A stretch of DNA of 58,846 nt from Allobosea sp. UNC402CLCol (GTDB taxonomy: Bacteria > Pseudomonadota > Alphaproteobacteria > Rhizobiales > Beijerinckiaceae). Positions within the stretch are counted from its first letter, which is position 1. Every line of letters begins with the position of its first letter. The translations under genes and the position numbers were made by a program. Below the pieces are notes generated by a model. That model saw nothing but the letters and a program-made list of their open reading frames with translations, did not search any database and was not told the origin of the DNA. Positions 1 through 7,969 of this stretch are shown in pieces. Location of the stretch: NCBI RefSeq assembly GCF_000745475.1, contig NZ_JQJJ01000004.1:1-58846 (forward strand). The letters are read 5' to 3'.

Positions 1-254
1 CAAGCTTTCGCTCAACCAACCAGGCAAATGGTTCTTGTTAAAACGCAGCACACCGAAGTCTCGTTCGATCCAGGCCGTAGCCCGGATCCGCAAGAACCCC
101 GCCGTCCACGTTTCTCTTTCTATCTTCAATTTTCAAACAGCGGCAGCTTCTACAAAACCGACAGAACTTCATCCGGCGAACCGGCCTCAGCCCCAGCGTC
201 CTTAGGAAGCGCAGAAGAGGCGCCGCTCAGCGGCGGCGCCGTCTCGATGGGCGG
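1..254 (-). other. rRNA operon leader; 16S gene expected just left of the window
   Basis: Read on the minus strand, this stretch begins just after a strong promoter, passes a boxA-like element at 141-129 followed by an A-rich purine tract and the string AGAGAAACGTGG, and ends at base 1 with GCGAAAGCTTG. That order (strong promoter, boxA, then an AAGCTTG-type run into the 16S 5' end) matches alphaproteobacterial rrn leaders as I know them. No protein-coding frame here is convincing. The 16S gene itself is not in the window, so this is inference from leader features. Confidence 0.7.
129..141 (-). promoter_or_regulatory. boxA-like antitermination element of the rRNA leader
   Basis: On the minus strand the sequence is GCTGTTTGAAAAT, close to the boxA core TGCTCTTTAACA bound by NusB-S10 in rRNA leaders. 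It lies about 110 bases downstream of the expected transcription start of the promoter at 255-284, the usual place for rrn boxA. The match is imperfect. Confidence 0.6.
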
Positions 255-307
255 TTTATAGGCGGGACCCCCGAGACATGTCAACACGCTCGATGAACTT
301 TTTTTGA
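255..307 (-). promoter_or_regulatory. rRNA operon promoter, minus strand
   Basis: Minus-strand -35 TTGACA at 284-279 and -10 TATAAA at 260-255 are separated by 18 bases. The bases after the -10 are CCGCCC, a GC-rich discriminator of the kind found at stringently controlled rRNA promoters. An A-tract on the minus strand at about 306-299 lies upstream of the -35, where an UP element would be. The 308-574 stretch beyond it holds no gene or motif that I can support and is simply upstream DNA for the plus-strand peptidase. Confidence 0.75.
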
Positions 308-574
308 CGGACCTGTTCGATTTCCTCGGAACGCCCCCTCCCGGCCCCGCGCATCTTTTTTGTTTGGTACGCGCGCGTTGTGCGTGAGCGCGATGCGCGC
401 GCGAGGACCTCTGGTTTCGCAAAACAGCCGCATTCCGCCGGCACAGGGGCGCACGGCACGGCGGATTGATTCCGGCTGCCGACACGGGCATGTTCTCGGG
501 ACACCTTCGTTCAGAGCGCGCTCAAGACCGCCTCGCTCCGGCGGGGTTCGCGATCAAGGTCAAGACAGCACACG

Positions 575-2590
575 ATGAACGCCCATCCCGAGTTCGCCCA
601 ACCGGTCGAGCCGCTTGCCCCCGAGGCAGCGGCTTTGCTGGTCGATCTCGGGATCGAGCCGCCCATTCTCCCGGTCGATTCGCGCCAGCAGCCGCTCGAC
701 CGGCGTGGCGTCTCGCTGCGCTGGCTTTTCGCCTGCGCGCTCGTCGGCTCCTGCGGCGCGGCGCTGCTCGGCGCGGCGATCCTGGTCGCGATGCGCGGCG
801 ACACCAGCTATCCCGAGCAGCCCGAGATGGTCGCGGTACGTGCCTCCTCGGCGGCGGGGGACGGCGGCGGCGCCCGCAAGGCCGACAAGCTCGTCGCCGA
901 TCAGCCGGTTCTCGCGGCGCGCCACACGATGCGCGCGCCGATGTCGCAACGTGTCGGAGACCGCGAGGTCATCCGCGTCAGGCCCTTCGTGCGGCTCGCC
1001 ACCAACCTGTCGCTGACCACCGGCGTCTATGCCACCAACATCCCGCCCTTCAACCCGTTGCGGCTCTTCGCCGAGGGCGGCCAGCCGGACGAGCGCTATG
1101 CCGAGCCGGCCCAGGACACCGCCGACGCCGACGTCACCATCGTCAAGCGTGACCTCGCCGACATCGTCATTCCGCCGGGCAAGCCGCAGCTCGGCGACAG
1201 CGAGGTCGTGTCGCAGATCGAGGAGGAGCGCGCCAACGTCGCCTCCGGCCGCCAGCGCGCCTTGCCGATCCCGCCGCAGCTCATGCTGAGCCGCACCTTG
1301 ACCGGGGCGGCCCCCGTCAATGGCGACATCCTCGGCTATGCGCCCGCGACCGATACGCGCTTTTCGGGCATCGAGGTCCGCGTCGTTCCCGAGAACGTCA
1401 CCAATGCGCCCAAGACCCCGATCCCGGCCTCGCGCGAGCCGGAGGTCGAGGACAAGCTGGTGATGGCCAAGCGCGGCGAGAATTTCGAGCAGGTGATGCG
1501 CGGCGCCGGCGCCCAGCCGGAGCAGATCCGGACCATGATCACCGCCTTCGGCGGCAAGGTGAAGACCGCGCCCCTGCCCGACGGGCAGGTCCTCCAGGTG
1601 CTCTATGCGCCGGGACCGGGCGCGGGCGACGCGCGCCAGATCATGCGCGTCTCGCTGCTCACCAACGGCCAGCCGGACGGCATCATCGCGATGAACGACA
1701 AGGGCGCCTTCGTTGCCGTCAACATCCCGGAGGCGGCCACGCCCCAGCGCGGCGAGCGGCGCAATGTCGAGAGCGAGGAGGAAGACGAGGATTCCGGCGG
1801 CGCCCGGCTCTATGAGAGCCTCTACGAGACGGCGGCCCGCCACGACCTGCCCCGGCCGCTCGTCGACGATCTCGTGCGCATCTTCTCCTATGATCTCGAT
1901 TTCCAGCAGCGCATCCATGGCGGCGACAATCTGGAAGTGATCTACACCGAGGAAGAGGAAGGCGAGCGGTCCGAGATCCTCTCCGCCAGCCTCACCGTCA
2001 ACGGCGAGACCCGCCGCGTCTATCGCTACCAGTCGCCGGAAGACGGGCTGATCGATTATTTCGACGATGACGGCAAATCGCTGAAGAAGTTCCTGCTGCG
2101 CAAGCCGGTCGCGGAAGGCGAGCTGCGCTCCGGCTTCGGCATGCGCTACCACCCGATCATGCGCTATTCGAAGATGCATACCGGCATCGACTGGGCCAAC
2201 CGCATCGGCACGCCGATCCTCGCCGCCGGCAACGGCACGGTACTCAAAGCCGGCTGGTCCTCGGGCTATGGCAAGCACACCGAGATCCAGCACGCCAACG
2301 GCTATGTCACGACCTATTCGCACCAGTCGAACTTCGCCCCCGGCATCGTGCCGGGGGCCAAGGTCCGCCAGGGCCAGGTCATCGGCTACATCGGCACCAC
2401 CGGCCTCTCCACCGGCCCGCATCTGCATTACGAGGTGCTGGTCAACGGCAATTTCGTGAACCCCCTCAAGATTCGCGTGCCGCGCGGGCGCGAGCTGCAG
2501 GGCCCGACGCTGGCCGAGTTCAAGCGCCAGCGCGACGAGGTCCGCGGATTGATCGAGAAGGCGGGCGGCACCGTCGCACAGTTGCGCTGA
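575..2590 (+). CDS. M23 family metallopeptidase, membrane-anchored
   Basis: A 671-residue cell-wall hydrolase of the LytM/M23 class, which cuts peptide cross-links in peptidoglycan. Residues about 1-48 are cytoplasmic, 50-72 form one membrane segment, and a long periplasmic region leads to the C-terminal M23 domain (about 500-640). Zinc-site motifs are intact: HTGID with H535 and D539, and HLHYE with H616 and H618. An acidic stretch precedes the last third (EEEDEDSGG). The start at 575 is the first ATG before the cytoplasmic tail. No partner gene is adjacent. Whether it is an active enzyme or a regulator of one cannot be told, but all metal ligands are present, which favours activity. Confidence 0.9.
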   Translation: MNAHPEFAQPVEPLAPEAAALLVDLGIEPPILPVDSRQQPLDRRGVSLRWLFACALVGSCGAALLGAAILVAMRGDTSYPEQPEMVAVRASSAAGDGGGARKADKLVADQPVLAARHTMRAPMSQRVGDREVIRVRPFVRLATNLSLTTGVYATNIPPFNPLRLFAEGGQPDERYAEPAQDTADADVTIVKRDLADIVIPPGKPQLGDSEVVSQIEEERANVASGRQRALPIPPQLMLSRTLTGAAPVNGDILGYAPATDTRFSGIEVRVVPENVTNAPKTPIPASREPEVEDKLVMAKRGENFEQVMRGAGAQPEQIRTMITAFGGKVKTAPLPDGQVLQVLYAPGPGAGDARQIMRVSLLTNGQPDGIIAMNDKGAFVAVNIPEAATPQRGERRNVESEEEDEDSGGARLYESLYETAARHDLPRPLVDDLVRIFSYDLDFQQRIHGGDNLEVIYTEEEEGERSEILSASLTVNGETRRVYRYQSPEDGLIDYFDDDGKSLKKFLLRKPVAEGELRSGFGMRYHPIMRYSKMHTGIDWANRIGTPILAAGNGTVLKAGWSSGYGKHTEIQHANGYVTTYSHQSNFAPGIVPGAKVRQGQVIGYIGTTGLSTGPHLHYEVLVNGNFVNPLKIRVPRGRELQGPTLAEFKRQRDEVRGLIEKAGGTVAQLR

Positions 2591-2701
2591 ACGCATGGCG
2601 CGCCGGCAAAACGCGGCGCGCTCTGCTTTCGCCAGTTGACACGAGCCGATAAAGGCGACACCGCGAAACGGCTTCCTGTCCTCGCGGCGTGACCCTGACC
2701 C

Positions 2702-3619
2702 ATGCTCGCTTCCCTGCTTGTCGTCCTGCCCGTCTTCGGGCTGATCGGACTGGGCTATTTCGCCCGGTGGACGAAGCTCCTGCGCGAGACGACCGGCGAG
2801 GGCCTCTCCGACTTCGTCTTCGTCCTCGCCGTGCCCTGCCTGCTCTTCCGCACCTTGGCTAAGGCGGATATCCCGGCGACCCAGCCCTGGGGCTACTGGA
2901 TCGCCTATTTCGCCGGGCTCGCCGTGGTCTGGGCTCTGGCGATGCTGATCGCCAGCCGCTTCTTCGCCCGGAAAGGGCCTGAGCTGGTCGTGTCCGGCTT
3001 CGCCGCCGCGCAGTCGAACACGGTCTTCGTCGGCGTCCCGATGATCCTGAAGGCCTATGGCGATGCCGGCGCCGTGCCGCTCGGCCTGCTTCTGGCCGTC
3101 CATCTGCCGGTGACGATGACGGTCGCGACCCTGCTGGCCGAAGGACGCACGGCCTCGATTCCGCTCCTGATCAAGCGCCTCTTCACCCATCCGATCATCA
3201 TCGGCATCATCCTCGGCTCGATCGTGCGCCCCTTCGTGGCGCAGATACCGGAGCCCTTCTGGACGCTGGTCGATCTGCTGGCTGGTGCGGCCGTGCCCTG
3301 CGCGCTGATCAGCCTCGGCATCGCCATGCGCCGCTACGGGCTGGAATCGGGCCTCGCTTTGCCGACCGTGCTCAGCGGCCTCAAGCTCGGCCTCCACCCG
3401 CTGCTGGTCTACTGGCTCGCGACCCGGATCTTCGAGATGCCGGCGCACTGGTCCGGCGTCGCCGTGCTCTTTGCCGCCTGCCCCTGCGGGATCAACGCCT
3501 ATCTCTTCGCGGAGCGCTATCGGCAAGGCGTGGCCGACGCCTCGAGCGCGATCACCCTGTCCACCTTGCTGTCGCTCTTCAGCACGGCCGCCTGGCTGAC
3601 GTTTCTCGGCGTCGGGTAG
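2702..3619 (+). CDS. AEC family transporter (auxin efflux carrier fold)
   Basis: A 305-residue, strongly hydrophobic protein with about ten membrane segments spread over its full length. Typical family features are a glycine/proline-broken helix start (LLVVLPVFGLIGLGYFAR) and a FAAAQSNTVFVGVP stretch in the middle, as in bacterial malonate/malate-type AEC carriers. The substrate cannot be deduced. It stands alone, 111 bases after the M23 gene and convergent with gluQ. The ATG at 2702 is the only sensible start before the first helix. Confidence 0.87.
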   Translation: MLASLLVVLPVFGLIGLGYFARWTKLLRETTGEGLSDFVFVLAVPCLLFRTLAKADIPATQPWGYWIAYFAGLAVVWALAMLIASRFFARKGPELVVSGFAAAQSNTVFVGVPMILKAYGDAGAVPLGLLLAVHLPVTMTVATLLAEGRTASIPLLIKRLFTHPIIIGIILGSIVRPFVAQIPEPFWTLVDLLAGAAVPCALISLGIAMRRYGLESGLALPTVLSGLKLGLHPLLVYWLATRIFEMPAHWSGVAVLFAACPCGINAYLFAERYRQGVADASSAITLSTLLSLFSTAAWLTFLGVG

Positions 3620-3652
3620 CCCCACGCGGCGAGCCCGCCCGCATTCCGACCT

Positions 3653-4549
3653 TCAGGCAAAACCTAGCCTCTGCCTGATCGCAGCGGCGGAGACGCCTTG
3701 CGCCCGCAACTCCGCCAGGCTTTCGGAGGCGCGACTCTTGGCGAGCTTGCGGCCGTCGGCGTCGATCAACAATGCGTGGAAATGATAGAGCGGCGTCGGC
3801 AGGCCGAGCAGGCGCTGCAGCATGACATGAACGTCCGTCGCAGCCTCGAGATCCTGGCCGCGCACGACATGGCTGACGCCCTGCAAGGCATCGTCGGTGA
3901 CGACCGCGAGATGATAGCTCGTCGGCACATCCTTGCGCGCGAGCACGACATCGCCCCAGCGAGCGGGCTGCACCGGCACGAAGCGGCGGCCGCCCTCCTC
4001 ATCGAACAGCGCATAGCCCAGGCCATCCCCGGCTTGTGCCAAGGCGCGCGCCATGTCGAGGCGTAGCACATGCGGCTCGCCGGCAGCGATCCGATGCTCC
4101 GCTTCGGCCTTGTCGAGCCCCTTGCAAAGACCGGGATAGAGCGGCGCGCCGTCCGGATCGACCGGCCAGGATTTCCCATTTTCGGCCTCCCGTGCAGCGA
4201 CGGCCGCCCTGATCTCCTGCCGCGAGCAGAAACAGGGGTACACCAGTCCTCGGGCCTGCAGAGACGCAAGCGCCTGCCCGTAATCGTCGAAATGCCCGGA
4301 TTGTCGTCGCACCGACCCTTCGAAGCAGATACCGAGCCAATCCAGATCCGCGAGGATGCCATCGACGAATTCCGGCCGGCAGCGGGTCAGGTCGATATCC
4401 TCGATCCGCAGCAGGAGCCGCCCGCCGAAACGCCGCGCCAGCGCCTCATTGCTCAGGGCCGACAGGGCATGGCCGAGATGCAATCGCCCGTTCGGGCTCG
4501 GCGCGAAACGGAAGACGGGCTGCCGGGAATCGGGTGGATATGCGGCCAT
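3653..4549 (-). CDS. gluQ: glutamyl-Q tRNA(Asp) synthetase
   Basis: A 298-residue truncated glutamyl-tRNA synthetase homologue that attaches glutamate to queuosine at position 34 of tRNA(Asp). It has the class I signature HLGH (residues 24-27) inside FAPSPNGRLHLGHA and the KMSKS counterpart KLAKS near residue 268, and it lacks the anticodon-binding C-terminal half, as expected for GluQ. A CFC motif followed by YPGLC supplies the likely zinc site. It is convergent with the AEC gene, with 33 bases between stop codons. Confidence 0.93.
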   Translation of the reverse strand: MAAYPPDSRQPVFRFAPSPNGRLHLGHALSALSNEALARRFGGRLLLRIEDIDLTRCRPEFVDGILADLDWLGICFEGSVRRQSGHFDDYGQALASLQARGLVYPCFCSRQEIRAAVAAREAENGKSWPVDPDGAPLYPGLCKGLDKAEAEHRIAAGEPHVLRLDMARALAQAGDGLGYALFDEEGGRRFVPVQPARWGDVVLARKDVPTSYHLAVVTDDALQGVSHVVRGQDLEAATDVHVMLQRLLGLPTPLYHFHALLIDADGRKLAKSRASESLAELRAQGVSAAAIRQRLGFA

Positions 4550-4646
4550 CGGTTCGATCTTAGGCTATGCCGTTCTAGAAGAGCCATCCGCCGGGGCCAA
4601 GCGCTGCTGACGGGAGGCGTCCCGCCTGCCAGCCATCCTGAAGCCC

Positions 4647-5291
4647 ATGACCGAACGAATCACCTGCAACGCCGATCTCGAAGAAGGCATGGCCGCGCTG
4701 GCCGCGCTGCATCCGCATTGGCGCGCCATCATCGATCGTACCGGCCTGCCGCCGCTCAGGCTGCGCGAGGGCGGGCTGACCGGGCTTGCCGGCATCATCG
4801 TCTCGCAGCAATTGTCCGTCGCGAGCGCGCGGGCGGTCTGGAACCGCTTCGAGAGCGTCTTCGTGCCGCTGACGCCCGAGCGCCTGCTGGCCGCGACCGA
4901 TGACGACATGCGCCTCTCGGGGCTGTCCCGGCCGAAGCAGCGCACGCTGCTGGCGCTGGCGGCGGCGCTCGCCGAAAAGCGTCTCACCTTCGAGGCGCTC
5001 GAAGGCATGAGCCCCGAGGAGGTCCATGCCGAGATGACCGCGATCTCCGGCATCGGCCCCTGGACGGCGGATGTCTATCTGCTGTTCTGCCTCGGCCATC
5101 GCGACGGCTTCGCCGCCGGCGACCTCGCGATCCAAGAGGCGGCCCGCCATGCCTTCGCCCTCACGGCCAGGCCGAAACCTGCCGAGCTCGCGGCGATGGC
5201 GGAGGCCTGGCGGCCCTGGCGCGGCGTCGCCGCGCGCCTGCTCTGGGCCTATTACGCCGTGCTGAAGCGGCGCGAAGGCATCAACGCTTAG
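4647..5291 (+). CDS. DNA-3-methyladenine glycosylase II (AlkA-type, HhH-GPD)
   Basis: A 214-residue base-excision repair glycosylase that removes alkylated purines. A helix-hairpin-helix (ISGIGPWTA, residues 133-141) is followed by the GPD loop with the catalytic aspartate D159 (AAGDLA). The protein lacks the N-terminal extension of E. coli AlkA, so it is the compact form common in alphaproteobacteria. It is divergent from gluQ, with 97 bases between starts. Confidence 0.9.
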   Translation: MTERITCNADLEEGMAALAALHPHWRAIIDRTGLPPLRLREGGLTGLAGIIVSQQLSVASARAVWNRFESVFVPLTPERLLAATDDDMRLSGLSRPKQRTLLALAAALAEKRLTFEALEGMSPEEVHAEMTAISGIGPWTADVYLLFCLGHRDGFAAGDLAIQEAARHAFALTARPKPAELAAMAEAWRPWRGVAARLLWAYYAVLKRREGINA

Positions 5292-5428
5292 GGTATGCTG
5301 CTTTTCGAAGGGGAGCGCGGTTCACCCCGGACAGAGCCCTTGGGTCCGATCTTCGATCGGCTCAAGGATAAACTCCGCGAAGACCCAGGACCCGTGCCCG
5401 ACGCCCTATCGAAGGCGCTCCGGCATGG

Positions 5429-5449
5429 ATCCCGGGTCAAGCCCGGGAT
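5429..5449. repeat. Palindromic element, dispersed repeat family A (short copy)
   Basis: ATCCCGGG-TCAAG-CCCGGGAT, an 8-base perfect inverted repeat followed by GAC. It lies between convergent genes (glycosylase and aldolase). The same GGGTC/GGGATGAC wording recurs in the longer copies at 9641-9739, 34776-34880 and 38609-38711. The rest of 5292-5488 shows nothing else. Confidence 0.7.
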
Positions 5450-5488
5450 GACAGCCTGGTTCCGTCGAAAACCGACAAGCCCTGAAGA

Positions 5489-6268
5489 TCAGCTGCGCGC
5501 GACCTTCAGCGCCGCCTGAGCCCCGGCGCGCAGCATCCCGCTGTCGCTCATCACCGTGACCATGCGCGCGCCCATGGCGAGGCCGGCCTTGGCGCGCTCG
5601 GCGGTCCCGGCATAGAGCGCCACCGGCTTGTTCACCGCCGAGGCCCGGGCCACGACATGCTTCAGCGCCTCGTCCACCTCGCGCGCGGCCGCGTCGACCT
5701 TCGCACCGCCGAACAGGGCGATCGAAAGGTCCGAGGGGCCCACGAAGAGCGCATCGATCCCCTCCAACGCCAGGATATCGTCGACGATCGCCATCGCCTC
5801 GCGCGTCTCGATCATGGCGAAGGTCATGGAGAAGCCGTTGGCCTGCCTGAGATAGCTGTTCTGGTCGAGGCCGGAGGCGCCAAGCCCGCCATAGCTGCCC
5901 CAGCTGCGCTCGCCGAGCGGCGGATATTTGGAGTAGGCGGCGAAGCGGCGCGCATCCTCCATGGTGTTGATCATCGGCGCGATCACCCCGGAGACGCCGG
6001 AATCGAACAGCTTCGAGACGTTCTGGAACTCGCCGACCGGGATGCGGGCGATCGCCGGCTTGCCGGCCGCATTGATCAGCGGGATCGCGCGGATGACCTC
6101 GCCGAGCGTGATCGGCCCATGCTGCATGTCGAGCGTGACCGCATCGAAATCCTCCTGCGCGAGAATGGCGGAGACCGACGGATCGGGCAGGCCGCACCAG
6201 GCCGAGACGACGGTCCCGCCTTTCGCGAAGCGATCGGCGAGGGAGGACAGGACGGTGGGCTTGGCCAT
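5489..6268 (-). CDS. HpcH/HpaI aldolase family protein (2-dehydro-3-deoxyglucarate/4-hydroxy-2-oxovalerate type)
   Basis: A 259-residue class II pyruvate-dependent aldolase of the HpcH/HpaI family, related to GarL and HpaI. Recognisable blocks are TLDMQHGPI near the start, ARIPVGEF, the metal-site MIETREA region, and LFVGPSDLS near residue 175. The longer frame to 6361 adds 31 residues without family character, so I take the ATG at 6268 (MAKPTVLSSL). Substrate specificity cannot be read from the sequence. No catabolic operon surrounds it. Confidence 0.87.
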   Translation of the reverse strand: MAKPTVLSSLADRFAKGGTVVSAWCGLPDPSVSAILAQEDFDAVTLDMQHGPITLGEVIRAIPLINAAGKPAIARIPVGEFQNVSKLFDSGVSGVIAPMINTMEDARRFAAYSKYPPLGERSWGSYGGLGASGLDQNSYLRQANGFSMTFAMIETREAMAIVDDILALEGIDALFVGPSDLSIALFGGAKVDAAAREVDEALKHVVARASAVNKPVALYAGTAERAKAGLAMGARMVTVMSDSGMLRAGAQAALKVARS

Positions 6269-6340
6269 GATGGGGTGATCCGCTTGGAAGCCCGCTCTCG
6301 ACGAATGGCGGGCGTCCGCAACCTGAACCGGCGGCACCCC

Positions 6341-6368
6341 AAAAAGCAAACGGGCGCCCATGCGCCCG
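6341..6368 (-). terminator. Rho-independent terminator downstream of the zeta-subunit gene
   Basis: On the minus strand a CGGGCGC-ATGG-GCGCCCG hairpin is followed by TTTGCTTTTT. It lies about 100 bases past the stop of the DUF1476 gene (6466) and just before the aldolase start at 6268, separating the two minus-strand transcripts. Confidence 0.7.
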
Positions 6369-6405
6369 CTTCAATCTCGCCTTGCGTAAACCGGGAGGCG
6401 GCCAG

Positions 6406-6451
6406 GCATCGGCCCGAAAAGCGGAACGCGGTTTTCGGAAAAAGCCGATGC
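6406..6451. repeat. Palindromic element, dispersed repeat family B (variant copy)
   Basis: The outer arms GCATCGGC (6406-6413) and GCCGATGC (6444-6451) enclose inner arms CCGAAAA and TTTTCGG. The copy begins 15 bases downstream of the DUF1476 stop. It matches the better copies at 8603-8651 and 54021-54066 in the AAAAGTGG/CCACTTTT-like core and in the (A/G)ATGC ends. Confidence 0.65.
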
Positions 6452-6465
6452 AGGATCAAAGAGCT

Positions 6466-6789
6466 CTAGCGCCCGGCCTGGATCTCCTCGGCCGCCTGGA
6501 TCAGCAGCTCGGCCATCACCCGGCGGATCTCCGTCTCCGGCACGGCGACATCGCCCAACGTGAAATCGTTCTTCACCTTGCGCAGCACGTCCTCCTCGCC
6601 GGCCTCCTCGAAATCGGCCACGACGACCGCCTTGGCATAGGCGTCCGCCTCAGCGCCGCTCTTGCCCAGCTTCTCCGCCGCCCAGAGTCCGAGCAGCTTG
6701 TTGCGCCGTGCGGTAGCCTTGAAGCGCAGCTCCTCGTCATGGGCGAACTTGTTCTCGAAGGCGTCCTTGCGCTGGTCGAAGGTCGTCAT
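6466..6789 (-). CDS. DUF1476 / F1-ATPase zeta inhibitor subunit
   Basis: A 107-residue soluble, mostly helical, highly charged protein beginning MTTFDQRKDAFENKFAHDEE. This N-terminus is diagnostic of the alphaproteobacterial zeta subunit first described in Paracoccus denitrificans, where the N-terminal segment enters the F1 sector and blocks ATP hydrolysis. The length matches the family. The first 20 or so residues that carry inhibition in Paracoccus are present, but inhibition strength varies between relatives. It sits alone in front of purC, divergently oriented, with no atp genes nearby. Confidence 0.92.
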   Translation of the reverse strand: MTTFDQRKDAFENKFAHDEELRFKATARRNKLLGLWAAEKLGKSGAEADAYAKAVVVADFEEAGEEDVLRKVKNDFTLGDVAVPETEIRRVMAELLIQAAEEIQAGR

Positions 6790-7148
6790 GCGGCGTCGGG
6801 CTCCTGTGCGGGGCTTGAGATGGCGTCGTCGTCCCTCATATAGGGCGGCGCCCCGGCAAGAGCCAGTCTCGGCCGCGGGCGAGGACGCTTTTAAGGGCTT
6901 TCAGCCATCCGGCAGCGGGGCCGGAGGCGATTTGTTGCGTTTGCGGGCGAGACACTCCATATAGCAGGCGCATGGCGCCCTTCGGCGCGAAGCGAGAAAC
7001 CGGCTCGACGCCGGTCCGCGATCCCCGACGGATCGCCCGGACCGGAGCGAACCGGCCGACACGATCAGGGGCCAAGATCCCGCCGCGACAGTCATCGCGT
7101 CCAGTGAAGGGCCGACCTTTGGATTTCCTCAAGCCACGGTACATCCCC
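6790..7148 (+). other. 359-base intergenic region before purC with tandem hairpins
   Basis: No credible gene. The half next to purC can form several stems: ACCGGC-TCGAC-GCCGGT at 6999-7015, and a longer one at 7014-7042 (GTCC plus GCGATCC paired with GGATCGC plus GGAC). None is followed by a T-run, so they are not ordinary terminators. They could be part of a structured purC leader. I recognise no known riboswitch here. Confidence 0.35.
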
Positions 7149-7913
7149 ATGAATCGCCGCCGTCGCATCTACGAAGGCAAGGCGAAGGTCCTCTATGAGG
7201 GGCCGGAGCCCGGTACGCTGATCCAACATTTCAAGGACGACGCCACCGCCTTCAATGCGAAGAAACACGAGGTGATCGACGGCAAGGGCGTGCTCAACAA
7301 CCGCATCTCCGAGCACATCTTCTCGAACCTCAACGACATCGGCGTTCCCACGCATTTCATCCGCCGGCTGAACATGCGCGAGCAGCTCATCCGCGAGGTC
7401 GAGATCATCCCGCTCGAGATCTGCGTGCGCAATGTCGCCGCCGGCTCTCTCTCGACCCGCCTCGGCCTCGAGGAAGGCACGCAGCTCCCGCGCTCGATCA
7501 TCGAGTTCTATTACAAGAACGACGCGCTGAACGATCCGATGGTCTCGGAAGAGCACATCACCGCCTTCGGCTGGGCGACGCCGCAGGAGATCGACGACAT
7601 CATGGCGCTCGCCATCCGCGTCAACGACTTCCTCTCCGGCCTCTTCCTCGGCGCCGGCATCCGCCTCGTCGACTTCAAGATGGAGACGGGCCGCCTCTGG
7701 GAAGGCGAGATGATGCGCATCGTCGTCGCCGACGAGATCAGCCCCGATTCCTGCCGGCTCTGGGACATCAAGTCGAAGGACAAGATGGACAAGGATCGCT
7801 TCCGCCGCGACATGGGCGGCCTGATCGAAGCCTATTCGGAAGTCGCCCGGCGCCTCGGCATTCTCGGCGAGAACGAAAACCCCGGCCAGAGCGGCCCGCG
7901 CCTCGTGCAGTGA
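7149..7913 (+). CDS. purC: phosphoribosylaminoimidazole-succinocarboxamide synthase
   Basis: A 254-residue SAICAR synthetase that joins CAIR and aspartate in purine synthesis. Family landmarks are [10 protein letters not shown] at the N-terminus, the nucleotide-binding block [24 protein letters not shown] and [12 protein letters not shown]. The upstream in-frame extension to 6972 is arginine-rich with no family match, so the ATG at 7149 is chosen. A terminator follows at 7946-7969, but purS and purQ lie only 0.8 kb further on the same strand. Confidence 0.97.
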   Translation: MNRRRRIYEGKAKVLYEGPEPGTLIQHFKDDATAFNAKKHEVIDGKGVLNNRISEHIFSNLNDIGVPTHFIRRLNMREQLIREVEIIPLEICVRNVAAGSLSTRLGLEEGTQLPRSIIEFYYKNDALNDPMVSEEHITAFGWATPQEIDDIMALAIRVNDFLSGLFLGAGIRLVDFKMETGRLWEGEMMRIVVADEISPDSCRLWDIKSKDKMDKDRFRRDMGGLIEAYSEVARRLGILGENENPGQSGPRLVQ

Positions 7914-7945
7914 GCGCCGTCACCCGGCCACAATCGCAGACGAAG

Positions 7946-7969
7946 CGGGAGCGCATGCGCTCCCGTTTT
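7946..7969 (+). terminator. purC terminator that overlaps the next start codon
   Basis: A perfect 8-base stem CGGGAGCG/CGCTCCCG with loop CATG is followed by TTTT, 32 bases after the purC stop. The ATG assigned to the lipoprotein gene (7955) lies in the loop. If this is a working terminator, the downstream gene is expressed only by read-through or by a transcript starting before or within the hairpin. Confidence 0.6.

Noticed and set aside
28..578. Short ORFs on both strands at the left edge
   Set aside because: They cover the rRNA promoter and leader region, show no family character and lack ribosome sites.
2636..2664. TTGACA between the M23 gene and the AEC gene as a promoter
   Set aside because: No acceptable -10 lies at 16-18 bases, so I do not call it.
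560..3625. Very long minus-strand reading frame of 1021 codons opposite the M23 and AEC genes
   Set aside because: It is antisense to two well-supported genes, is full of Arg/Asp/His-rich low-complexity sequence, and has no family motif. High GC makes stop codons rare in this frame.
7910..7954. GTG start for the lipoprotein that would overlap the purC stop
   Set aside because: The extra 15 residues are polar and would precede a complete signal peptide. The ATG at 7955 gives the better N-terminus, although the question stays open because of the hairpin.
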